Positions 1 to 7,433 of a stretch of DNA of 21,961 nt are shown here, in pieces. The position numbers and the translations under genes are program-made. Under the pieces are notes generated by a model. The model saw only the letters and a program-made list of their open reading frames with translations, was not told the DNA's origin and searched no databases. This DNA is from an uncultured Clostridia bacterium. GTDB lineage: Bacteria; Bacillota_A; Clostridia; TANB77; CAG-508. How positions within the stretch are numbered: position 1 is the stretch's first letter; the number at the start of each line of letters is the position of its first letter. The DNA is taken from the NCBI GenBank assembly GCA_944392525.1, contig CALXXB010000023.1, positions 1-21,961 of the forward strand, given 5' to 3'.

Positions 1-1301
<1,301 letters not shown>

Positions 1302-1336
1302 CTAAAATATCTTATCACGTTTTAGTTAAAATAGCA

Positions 1337-1377
1337 ATAAGCAAGAGATATCTTTGTCAAGATTTTCTCTTGCTTAT
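1337..1377 (-). other. 12-bp inverted repeat between the 63-residue gene and metG
   Basis: Arms 1337-1348 and 1366-1377 are perfectly complementary (ATAAGCAAGAGA and its complement), with a smaller TCTT/AAGA helix in the loop. On the minus strand the stem is followed by TGCTATTTTAAC, a poor U-tract. It may be a weak terminator of the upstream gene or a processing structure in front of metG. Confidence 0.5.
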
Positions 1378-1396
1378 GCCCATCTTCTGTAACTCC

Positions 1397-1588
1397 TTAC
1401 TTGTTTGCCTGTGTCTTGAAATAGAACACAAACAGATATATGCTAGCTATTGCTATAGCCGGCGTGAATCCTCTTCCGAATATTATCATCGGAACGACGA
1501 TTATTAAAACAGGAATTACAACCACCTTGAGAATGATCTTTTCAAACTTCTCAAAAGTGGTCCCTTTAACCTCGAAAAATTTTTCCAT
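1397..1588 (-). CDS. Small membrane protein of unknown function, 63 aa
   Basis: I do not recognise the family. The peptide has a charged amphipathic N-terminus (about residues 1-20, MEKFFEVKGTTFEKFEKII), a hydrophobic stretch near 21-37 and a second near 42-57, so two membrane segments are likely. It is a real gene: it has AAAGGA 6 nt before the ATG and a clear promoter (1631-1659). Its codons are less AT-biased than those of neighbouring genes (for example ATC, GGC, ACG and CCG), suggesting a different history. It is monocistronic, upstream of metG on the same strand. Confidence 0.75.
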   Translation of the reverse strand: MEKFFEVKGTTFEKFEKIILKVVVIPVLIIVVPMIIFGRGFTPAIAIASIYLFVFYFKTQANK

Positions 1589-1630
1589 GTCTAATCCTTT
1601 CTAGACGAGGTCTTATAAAAAATATTTTCT

Positions 1631-1659
1631 AGTATACTCCTAAAAAAGCTTGATGTCAA
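1631..1659 (-). promoter_or_regulatory. Promoter of the 63-aa gene
   Basis: Minus-strand TTGACA (1654-1659), 17-nt spacer, TATACT (1631-1636); the start codon follows about 35 nt after the predicted transcription start. Confidence 0.75.
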
Positions 1660-1690
1660 GGATATATTTTGTCTTCTTTTGTCAAAAATT

Positions 1691-1724
1691 AAAAGCTTGT
1701 TAATATTTTTATTAACAAGCTTTT
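1691..1724 (-). terminator. Rho-independent terminator after the P-type ATPase gene
   Basis: Perfect 14-15 bp stem (1691-1705 / 1710-1724) with a 4-nt loop. On the minus strand it runs into TTTTAATTTTT, and it sits about 40 nt after the ATPase stop codon. Confidence 0.85.
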
Positions 1725-1761
1725 CCATCTTCTTATAAAACATAAAAATGTTATAATTTAC

Positions 1762-4488
1762 CTATTCGTCTTTTGCCGTATTTATTTTTAATAACTTAAA
1801 TATTTCTACAATAACAAGTGGTGCTAGTATTAAAATTATTAATTCTATTATATTAGCTGTTGGAAGTACTGGTATACTAAATACTTCTCTTAAGAATGGT
1901 ACTGCAAGTATAATTATCATTAAGGCTGCTGAAGCTACTATCGCAAGTAACAATTTCTTATTATTTGCAATTCCAGTCTTAAATATAGATTCTTTATTGT
2001 TTCTAACATTAAATACATGTACTAACTCTGAAAGTGCTAACGTAACAAATGCCATTGTTTGACCAACTTCTATTTTAGACTCATCTAATGTTAAGCCATC
2101 TATAGGTTCTGTAGTAGTAGCTAAACCAATCATAAATGCTCCAAGTGTAAGTAAACCTATCATAACACCTTGGTATATTACTCTCCAAGTCATACCTTTT
2201 GTAAATACTCCTTTACCTGGTTTTGTTGGCTTTCTATTCATTATATCTTTATTAGCTGGGTCAAATGCTAATGCTAAAGCTGGTAGTGAGTCTGTTACTA
2301 AGTTAATCCATAATATATGAATTGGTAATAATATCTCTAAATGTCCTATATCTGTAATTCCAAATAAGTGGGCAAATAGTGGTGTACAAAGTGTAGCTAA
2401 AAATAACACTACTATTTCACCAACATTACTTGAAAGTAAGAATTGAATTACTTTTAATATATTATCATATATACGTCTACCTTCTTCTACTGCTGACACT
2501 ATAGTTGCGAAGTTATCATCTGTAAGGATTACATCTGCTGCTTCTTTTGCTACATCTGTTCCTACAACTCCCATTGCACATCCTATGTTTGCTTGTTTTA
2601 ATGCTGGGCTATCATTTACACCGTCACCTGTCATTGCAACAATTTCGCCATTTTTTTGCCAAGCTTTAACTATTCTTACTTTATGTTCTGGTGATACTCT
2701 TGCATAAACTGAATATTTTCTTACATTTTTCTCTAAATCTTCATCAGACATTTTTTCAAGCTCTGCACCTGTAATTGCTTCATCTTCGTTTTCTAATATT
2801 CCAAGCTTTTTAGCAATTGCTGTTGCTGTAATCTTATGGTCTCCTGTAATCATTACAGTTTTTATTCCTGCTGTTTTACATTTTTCAACAGCTTTTTTAG
2901 CTTCTTCTCTTGGTGGGTCTATCATACCTACCATACCAACAAATATTAAATCACTTTCTATACTTGCCATTTCTTCATCTGTTGGTTTATGGTCTAATTC
3001 TTTATAGCTACAAGCTAATACTCTTAAAGCTTCTTTTGCCATTTCTTCATTTTTTTGTCTTACAACTTTTGAATAATTATCTAAATCTGGTTTTATTTCT
3101 CCCCTTAGTAAATAACTATTACATCTAGCTAAAAGTTCATCTACTCCACCTTTTGTATATACTATATATTTTCCATTAACTTCATTTACTGTTGTCATTA
3201 ATTTTCTGTCAGAATCAAATGGAACTTCCCCTACTCTTGGCATTTCTTCATAAATGCTTGGTTCAAAGTCTAGTTTAAATCCCATATCTACTAATGCTGT
3301 CTCTGTTGGGTCTCCTGTTAATGTTCCATCATTTGATATCTTTGTATCATTACATAGCATATTTGCATATACTAATTTTTCTAAATCCAAATCATTACTA
3401 TCTTTATAAGCTTCTACATCTTTTGTTTCCTCATTTATAAAGATTTTTTCAACTGTCATCTTGTTTTGTGTTAATGTTCCTGTTTTATCTGAACATATAA
3501 CTGTTGCACTACCTAAGGTTTCAACAGCTGGAAGCCTCTTAACAATAGCATTTTTCTTAACCATTTTTTGTACACCAATTGCTAAAACTATTGTTGATAC
3601 CGCAACTAATCCTTCTGGTATTGCTGCAACTGCTAAAGATACTGCTGTCATAAACATATGAATTGGCTCTTTTCCTTGTATTAATCCTATTATAAAGATT
3701 ACTACACATATTGCTAAAGCTGCTATACCTAAAGTTTTTCCAAGTTTATTTAACTTTTCTTGAAGTGGCGTTATTTGTTCTTCTGTATTATCTAACATTC
3801 CTGCTATTTTTCCAACTTCTGTTGTCATACCTGTCTCTACTACTATACCTTTTCCTCTACCATAAGTAACTAAACTTGAAGAGAACAACATATTTATTCT
3901 ATCCCCAATTCCAACTTCGCTGTCTTCTATTTTTTCTGTGTTTTTCTCTACTGGAACTGATTCACCTGTTAAAGATGATTCTTGTGATTTCAAGTTTACT
4001 GCCTCAATTATTCTTAAATCTGCTGGTATGTAGTCTCCTGTATCTAATACTACAATATCACCAGGTACTAATTCTTTTGCAGGTACTACTGTTACCTCTC
4101 CATTTCTAATAACCTTTGATGCATGGTCTGTTAATTTTTGTAATGCTTCTAGTGATTTTTCTGCTTTTGCTTCTTGTGTTACACCTATTATTGCATTTAC
4201 AATAACTACTATTAAAATAATTATTGTATCTGTCACACCTTCACCTTCTGCTACTCCAACTACTCCTGATACAATTGCTGCAATAATTAATACTATAATT
4301 GAAAAATCTTTAAATTGATCTAAGAATTTTTGAAATAAAGATTTTTTCTTTTTAGCTTTTAATTCATTTAGTCCATATTTTTCCCTTCTTTTTTCTACTT
4401 CTTCATTGGAAAGACCTTTGTTTAAATCTGTTTGTAAGTCTTTTTCCACCTCTTCGCAACTTTTGTTAAACCAATTGTTTTTTTCCAA
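1762..4488 (-). CDS. P-type IIA cation-transporting ATPase, probable Mn2+/Ca2+ exporter, 908 aa
   Basis: ATP-driven cation pump of the SERCA/PMR1 group, in the cytoplasmic membrane. Order of parts: cation-ATPase N domain (1-60), M1-M2 (about 62-105), actuator with TGES (174-177), M3-M4 with PEGL (291-294), phosphorylation motif DKTGTLT with D334, nucleotide-binding domain with KGG (446-448), MITGD (546-550), hinge TGDGVND (620-626), then M5-M10. Ion-site residues match SERCA: N688 and E691 in M5, and N729, T732, D733 in M6. The length is full for the family. The start is a TTG with GGAG 10 nt upstream; no better ATG is present. The leader carries a yybP-ykoY riboswitch, so by analogy with Lactococcus YoaB I infer Mn2+ export, although the residues alone would suggest Ca2+. 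It is monocistronic. Confidence 0.93.
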   Translation of the reverse strand: MEKNNWFNKSCEEVEKDLQTDLNKGLSNEEVEKRREKYGLNELKAKKKKSLFQKFLDQFKDFSIIVLIIAAIVSGVVGVAEGEGVTDTIIILIVVIVNAIIGVTQEAKAEKSLEALQKLTDHASKVIRNGEVTVVPAKELVPGDIVVLDTGDYIPADLRIIEAVNLKSQESSLTGESVPVEKNTEKIEDSEVGIGDRINMLFSSSLVTYGRGKGIVVETGMTTEVGKIAGMLDNTEEQITPLQEKLNKLGKTLGIAALAICVVIFIIGLIQGKEPIHMFMTAVSLAVAAIPEGLVAVSTIVLAIGVQKMVKKNAIVKRLPAVETLGSATVICSDKTGTLTQNKMTVEKIFINEETKDVEAYKDSNDLDLEKLVYANMLCNDTKISNDGTLTGDPTETALVDMGFKLDFEPSIYEEMPRVGEVPFDSDRKLMTTVNEVNGKYIVYTKGGVDELLARCNSYLLRGEIKPDLDNYSKVVRQKNEEMAKEALRVLACSYKELDHKPTDEEMASIESDLIFVGMVGMIDPPREEAKKAVEKCKTAGIKTVMITGDHKITATAIAKKLGILENEDEAITGAELEKMSDEDLEKNVRKYSVYARVSPEHKVRIVKAWQKNGEIVAMTGDGVNDSPALKQANIGCAMGVVGTDVAKEAADVILTDDNFATIVSAVEEGRRIYDNILKVIQFLLSSNVGEIVVLFLATLCTPLFAHLFGITDIGHLEILLPIHILWINLVTDSLPALALAFDPANKDIMNRKPTKPGKGVFTKGMTWRVIYQGVMIGLLTLGAFMIGLATTTEPIDGLTLDESKIEVGQTMAFVTLALSELVHVFNVRNNKESIFKTGIANNKKLLLAIVASAALMIIILAVPFLREVFSIPVLPTANIIELIILILAPLVIVEIFKLLKINTAKDE

Positions 4489-4561
4489 CTTTTTACCACT
4501 CCTTCTTTTTTCTTTACTTTTTTTATTATTACACTTTTTAGTGTTTTTAACAACTTTTTCA

Positions 4562-4690
4562 ATAAAAAAAGACTTTTAAAAGGATTTTATTCCTCTTAAA
4601 AGTCTTGCTAACTAATTTTTATTTAGCTTACTAACCAGATTTTTTTAATCGAGTCTGTTGATTAGTAATTTAAAGCTACTCCCTTTTAAT
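4562..4690 (-). promoter_or_regulatory. yybP-ykoY (manganese) riboswitch with terminator expression platform
   Basis: Read on the minus strand: AAAAGGGAGTAGC (RC of 4674-4686), a TTACTAA...TTAGTAA helix enclosing a CAGA/TCTG hairpin, a GCTAA/TTAGC hairpin, then GTTAGCAAGAC. The 5' GGGAGTAGC and 3' AGCAAGAC elements are hallmarks of yybP-ykoY. The 5' TTAAAAG can pair with the 3' CTTTTAA as the closing P1 stem. That 3' strand is also the left arm of an 11-bp terminator hairpin (4569-4579 / 4596-4606) followed by seven U's. The two folds are exclusive, so ligand binding should allow read-through into the ATPase gene. The ligand is inferred from the family. Confidence 0.88.
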
Positions 4691-4734
4691 TGATTTATAT
4701 TTTTTATTTATATTCAATTTCTATTTACTTTATG

Positions 4735-4762
4735 ATTATAACATAAGATTTTCAGATGTCAA
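4735..4762 (-). promoter_or_regulatory. Promoter of the riboswitch-ATPase unit
   Basis: Minus-strand TTGACA (4757-4762), 16-nt spacer, TATAAT (4735-4740). The predicted start near 4728 gives a leader of about 240 nt holding the riboswitch. Confidence 0.82.
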
Positions 4763-4811
4763 CAAAAAAATTTTAATTTTAAAAAATCGTTTCATAAAAT
4801 GTAAAATTTAA

Positions 4812-4840
4812 TTGATTAATTTAATTGAATATTATATAAT
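4812..4840 (+). promoter_or_regulatory. Promoter of the 22-residue toxin-like peptide mRNA
   Basis: TTGATT (4812-4817), 17-nt spacer, TATAAT (4835-4840). The predicted start at about 4846-4848 coincides with the first bases of the 5' stem (TGTGCC), so the mRNA begins directly with its inhibitory structure. Confidence 0.75.
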
Positions 4841-4843
4841 ACT

Positions 4844-4900
4844 TTTGTGCCCTGCCTTCCTAAAGGAGGTGAAATTTATTTTGGCACACTTGTTAAAACT
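4844..4900 (+). repeat. Direct repeats DRa and DRb, toxin-side copy
   Basis: DRa is TTTGTGCCC (4844-4852). DRb is ATTTTGGCA (4878-4886) plus ACTTGTTAAAACT (4888-4900), spanning the toxin start codon. Both recur at 4999-5033 on the far side of the shared terminator. Between DRa and DRb this copy carries the Shine-Dalgarno hairpin, which the other copy lacks. Confidence 0.85.
4846..4888 (+). promoter_or_regulatory. 5' UTR stem-loop hiding the ribosome binding site and start codon
   Basis: TGTGCC (4846-4851) is the exact complement of GGCACA (4883-4888), which overlaps the TTG start. Inside it, CTTCC (4856-4860) pairs with GGAGG (4865-4869, one G-U) across a UAAA loop and covers the Shine-Dalgarno sequence. 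The fold resembles the leader structure that delays Fst translation in the pAD1 par system; a function here is inferred. Confidence 0.68.
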
Positions 4901-4949
4901 TATCGTACTAATCTTAATATATCTCATTCTAAAATTGTTTGATGATTAG
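4881..4949 (+). CDS. Putative type I toxin peptide, Fst/Ldr-like, 22 aa
   Basis: Short ORF with TTG start: initiator Met-Ala-His followed by LLKLIVLILIYLILKLFDD. It is one continuous hydrophobic helix, long enough to span a membrane, with Lys near each end and an acidic tail. A strong AAAGGAGGTG lies 10 nt before the TTG; an ATT at 4878 is better spaced and cannot be excluded. It has its own promoter, a structured leader, and an antisense RNA convergent from the other side of a shared terminator, which is the layout of the Fst/par type I toxin-antitoxin. The sequence is shorter than Fst and lacks the usual mid-helix proline, so homology is uncertain; the architecture carries the argument. The coding region also contains a 9-bp inverted repeat (4905-4913 / 4944-4952) that would fold the mRNA. 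Confidence 0.66.
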   Translation: MAHLLKLIVLILIYLILKLFDD

Positions 4950-4954
4950 TACAT

Positions 4955-5001
4955 AAACAAAAAGACTAGAGGCTTTAGGCGGACTCTAGTCTTTTTTGTT
5001 T
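4955..5001. terminator. Bidirectional terminator shared by toxin mRNA and antisense RNA
   Basis: GACTAGAG (4964-4971) pairs with CTCTAGTC (4984-4991), extended by an A-rich left flank (AAACAAAAA) and a T-rich right flank (TTTTTTGTTT). Each strand has a stem followed by a U-tract, so it can stop transcription from both sides. Confidence 0.88.
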
Positions 5002-5033
5002 GTGCCCATATTTTGGCATTACTTGTTAAAACT
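4999..5033 (-). repeat. Direct repeats DRa and DRb, antitoxin-side copy
   Basis: TTTGTGCCC (4999-5007), ATTTTGGCA (5010-5018) and ACTTGTTAAAACT (5021-5033) repeat the toxin-side blocks. The only changes are a C replaced by TT between the last two blocks and loss of the 25-nt Shine-Dalgarno insert. In this copy the information is used on the opposite strand. Confidence 0.85.
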
Positions 5034-5081
5034 ATTACAGAAATATAGAAAAATATTATTATGTTTCATTTCTGTATTTAT

Positions 5082-5110
5082 ATTATACTTTAAAGATTTA
5101 CATTTGTCAA
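5082..5110 (-). promoter_or_regulatory. Promoter of the antisense RNA
   Basis: Minus-strand TTGACA (5105-5110), exactly 17 nt, TATAAT (5082-5087): a perfect consensus sigma-A promoter. It is stronger than the opposing toxin promoter, whose -35 is TTGATT, and sits downstream of the glycosyltransferase stop. Confidence 0.85.
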
Positions 5111-5159
5111 TGCTGTTATTAATGCCCTACTGTTATTCTCATGTTAAATGGATTTTATT

Positions 5160-6725
5160 CTATTTTGAAACTAAATATAAATTATTGCTAATTTTTTCTG
5201 AAGAATTATCTCCTTCAAATAGTTTAGTTACATTTTTAAAATCTGTATTGCTTGTTATTTCATTTAATATAGCATCATTGTCCATATATGATTTAATACA
5301 TAATATATAAGAATCCTCAGTATTTAGTTCAGCATTATTTAAAAGATATTGCATATCATTATTATTAACATTAACAATTAAAGTTTTCTCATAAATCATC
5401 ATTTCAGGTATACTTTGCATATGATTAAAGAAATTATCATAAATATACACAAATGATTTATCTTTATTTTCTTCTGCTATCTCCAAACACTGCGCATATT
5501 CTTCATATAAAAATTTTGGTTTAGAGAAAATCATTCCATTAACAACTAAAACAACAGCAATTACTGTAATAACTATGTTTTTATACTTAAATTGTAACAA
5601 TTTATCTAATATAAAGAACACAGTAAGTGATACAAATGGTATTACAGGCATTATATATCTAAGTTCTTGGAAAGAAGTTAATTTTACTACTAAGAAGAAG
5701 TAAATTATACTTGGTACAGTAGTAAGTAAAACTACTAATTTCTTATCTGATTTTTTAAACCAATAGATAATTCCAGCTAAAAATACTAGTAATACAGAAC
5801 ATATTAATATCATATTATCATTAATTGAAAATGCATATGCAAAATGTTTAACATAGTCAATTAGATGTTCAAAATATGCACTATTAGCTAAATTCTTTAA
5901 TCCTCTATCAGTGAAGAACAAATGATATATACAAGGTACAAATAGTAATACACCTATAACCGCATATAGTACATGGAATCCTAAATATTTTGCTGCGTTT
6001 TTATACATTTTCTTTCTAATCATTCCTATAGCCATAATTGCGAAAATCAAAAATGCATAAATTGCAAAATAATATTGAGTTAAAAATCCAAGTACAGTTG
6101 TAAATCCAAGTTTTATGAGCAGTTCTTTTGATAGTTCAAACTTATTTAGATAAATTCTAATGCTATAGTAAAAATAAAGAATTATGAAAAATGTAAGTAA
6201 CATATACATCCTTTGGAATATTACCATAGACATTGTTCCCATAGAAAGTCCATAAAAGATTAATATAGGAATTGTTAGATTATCTTTATTTAATACTTTA
6301 AGAATTCTTCTAATTACAAAACAACTTAGTGCAAATGCAATAATATTTACTACAAATGCTGAATATTTAGTAAACTGACCTCCAAATAATAATGTAGAAA
6401 AATGTACTAAAGTATAGAACAATGGAGGATGATTGTCTCCTGCTTGATTATGGTATAATGCCCAAAAATTAAAAATATTTTCAGGTGCTAATGTAACATA
6501 GTTTCTTACAAAATCTCGAGTTTTCCAAACAGGACCATCTACACCTGCCTCATATGCTTCCATCAATCCATTTGTCGGATTAACAGCTGATGCAATTGTA
6601 TATCCTTCATCTTCATGAAATCCTACTTTTTTTGTTTCATAAAAAAATATGATTCCACACATTAAAATTACTAAAACAATTACTGCAATATTTTTTAATC
6701 TCTCTTTATTTTCTAATATTTTCAT
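5160..6725 (-). CDS. Polytopic GT-C glycosyltransferase (ArnT/PMT-like), 521 aa
   Basis: Predicted membrane glycosyltransferase that would take a sugar from a polyprenyl-phosphate donor and transfer it to an extracytoplasmic acceptor. After TM1 (about 11-28) comes an outer loop with HEDEG (37-41), which supplies the acidic residues typical of the GT-C catalytic loop, and the family signature NHPPLFY (98-104). About ten further hydrophobic segments follow, then a soluble C-terminal portion. I start it at the ATG at 6725, preceded by GAGGGG at 9 nt; a longer reading from 6767 would begin inside the promoter. Acceptor and donor cannot be told from sequence. It is monocistronic, and no terminator is visible before the convergent 4812-5110 locus. 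Confidence 0.82.
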   Translation of the reverse strand: MKILENKERLKNIAVIVLVILMCGIIFFYETKKVGFHEDEGYTIASAVNPTNGLMEAYEAGVDGPVWKTRDFVRNYVTLAPENIFNFWALYHNQAGDNHPPLFYTLVHFSTLLFGGQFTKYSAFVVNIIAFALSCFVIRRILKVLNKDNLTIPILIFYGLSMGTMSMVIFQRMYMLLTFFIILYFYYSIRIYLNKFELSKELLIKLGFTTVLGFLTQYYFAIYAFLIFAIMAIGMIRKKMYKNAAKYLGFHVLYAVIGVLLFVPCIYHLFFTDRGLKNLANSAYFEHLIDYVKHFAYAFSINDNMILICSVLLVFLAGIIYWFKKSDKKLVVLLTTVPSIIYFFLVVKLTSFQELRYIMPVIPFVSLTVFFILDKLLQFKYKNIVITVIAVVLVVNGMIFSKPKFLYEEYAQCLEIAEENKDKSFVYIYDNFFNHMQSIPEMMIYEKTLIVNVNNNDMQYLLNNAELNTEDSYILCIKSYMDNDAILNEITSNTDFKNVTKLFEGDNSSEKISNNLYLVSK

Positions 6726-6757
6726 TTGAATTTTCCCCTCTCTAATTAGATACATAT

Positions 6758-6786
6758 ATACTACCATTATATTAAAAACATTTCAA
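6758..6786 (-). promoter_or_regulatory. Promoter of the glycosyltransferase gene
   Basis: Minus-strand TTGAAA (6781-6786), 17-nt spacer, TAGTAT (6758-6763). It places transcription start near 6751, downstream of the alternative ATG at 6767, and so supports the start at 6725. Confidence 0.55.
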
Positions 6787-6840
6787 TAAAAAAGTTTAAA
6801 ATTGTTATTAATATAAAAATTACTCTCAAAATTACCCAAC

Positions 6841-6890
6841 AAAAAAATCTATATATCCTGTAATCCTTTGATATCAAGATATATAGATTT
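6841..6890 (-). terminator. Terminator after tRNA-Glu
   Basis: 13-bp perfect stem (6845-6857 / 6878-6890), with seven T's at the minus-strand 3' side, right after the tRNA 3' end. Confidence 0.88.
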
Positions 6891-6896
6891 ATATTT

Positions 6897-6971
6897 TGGT
6901 GACCCCTACGGGAATCGAACCCATGATTCCACCTTGAGAGGGTGGCGTCTTAACCGCTTGACCAAGGGGCC
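6897..6971 (-). tRNA. tRNA-Glu (anticodon CUC)
   Basis: 75-nt cloverleaf read on the minus strand. The acceptor stem is GGCCCCT paired with AGGGGTC, the D arm has GGTCAAGCGGTTAAGAC, the anticodon arm is CCACC-CTCTCAA-GGTGG with anticodon CTC, and the T arm has GGTTCGATTCC. Discriminator A and an encoded CCA follow. It decodes GAG, a minor glutamate codon in this AT-rich genome. It lies 40 nt downstream of mrnC with its own promoter and terminator. Confidence 0.96.
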
Positions 6972-6990
6972 AACTATTTGGCACTTTCTA

Positions 6991-7019
6991 TTTATACCAT
7001 TTTTTTTGAAGTTAGTCAA
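6991..7019 (-). promoter_or_regulatory. tRNA-Glu promoter, -35 box inside the mrnC 3' end
   Basis: TTGACT (7014-7019), 17-nt spacer, TATAAA (6991-6996). The -35 box overlaps the last Asp codon and stop codon of mrnC; the predicted start is about 13 nt before the tRNA. Confidence 0.72.
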
Positions 7020-7422
7020 GTGGTTTTACTTCAATTAAGCTTAAAATTTCTTTTAATCTCTCATCTTTTTTAGTTAAATACAAATATCCAATCAAAGCTT
7101 CAAATGCTGTTGCATGCATATATTCTTGTACACTTGCATTTTTAGGCAAATGATGATTCTCCGCATTTCTACCACGTCTTACTATATCTTGTTCTTCTTC
7201 AGTTAGCTTGGGTAATATTTCTTTTAAAATCTCTGATTGTTTCTTTGCCTTAACATATTTTATTGCTTCCATATGTAATTTATGCGGTTTTAAATTTGTT
7301 TTATTTATTAATTCTTCTCTTACATATAATTCATAAACACAATCCCCAATATATGCCCATGTAAGAGGTGCCATCAGTTTTACATCTTTTTCATCTTTTC
7401 TTCTTTCTATTAATTCTTCCAC
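7012..7422 (-). CDS. mrnC: Mini-ribonuclease III, 136 aa
   Basis: RNase III catalytic domain without a dsRNA-binding domain; in Bacillus it matures 23S rRNA ends. Signature segments are AYIGDCVYELYVR (23-35, with D27 and E31) and YMHATAFEALIGYLYL (101-116, with E108), the metal-binding catalytic positions of the family. GRNAEN (84-89) is also typical. The length fits the family; the first 18 residues form a charged extension before the usual PLTWAYIGD start. Start codon GTG, with AAAGGAG 6 nt upstream. It lies 11 nt after rbgA, so the two ribosome-maturation genes are probably co-transcribed. Confidence 0.92.
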   Translation of the reverse strand: MEELIERRKDEKDVKLMAPLTWAYIGDCVYELYVREELINKTNLKPHKLHMEAIKYVKAKKQSEILKEILPKLTEEEQDIVRRGRNAENHHLPKNASVQEYMHATAFEALIGYLYLTKKDERLKEILSLIEVKPLD

Positions 7423-7433
7423 TTATTTCTCCT

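Larger units (their letters stand above)
4955..5075 (-). ncRNA. Putative antisense antitoxin RNA (RNAII-like), about 120 nt
   Basis: Transcribed on the minus strand from a near-consensus promoter (5082-5110) into the shared terminator; no plausible ORF. It begins with a 9-bp hairpin (5036-5044 / 5068-5076). It then carries the complements of DRb and DRa (4999-5033), and so can pair with the toxin mRNA over 13 + 9 bp at the start codon and 9 bp at the 5' end, as well as throughout the terminator. This matches the division of labour in par_pAD1. The RNA has not been observed; this is prediction from sequence. Confidence 0.7.

Noticed and set aside
4525..4545. ACACT/AGTGT hairpin near the ATPase start as a second regulatory element
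   Set aside because: Only 5 bp in an A-rich context with no U-tract and no clear partner; not distinguishable from chance.
4996..5310. Plus-strand open frame across the antisense RNA and the glycosyltransferase end
   Set aside because: No ribosome site; it overlaps the predicted antisense promoter and the coding end of the glycosyltransferase. The second repeat copy lacks the Shine-Dalgarno.
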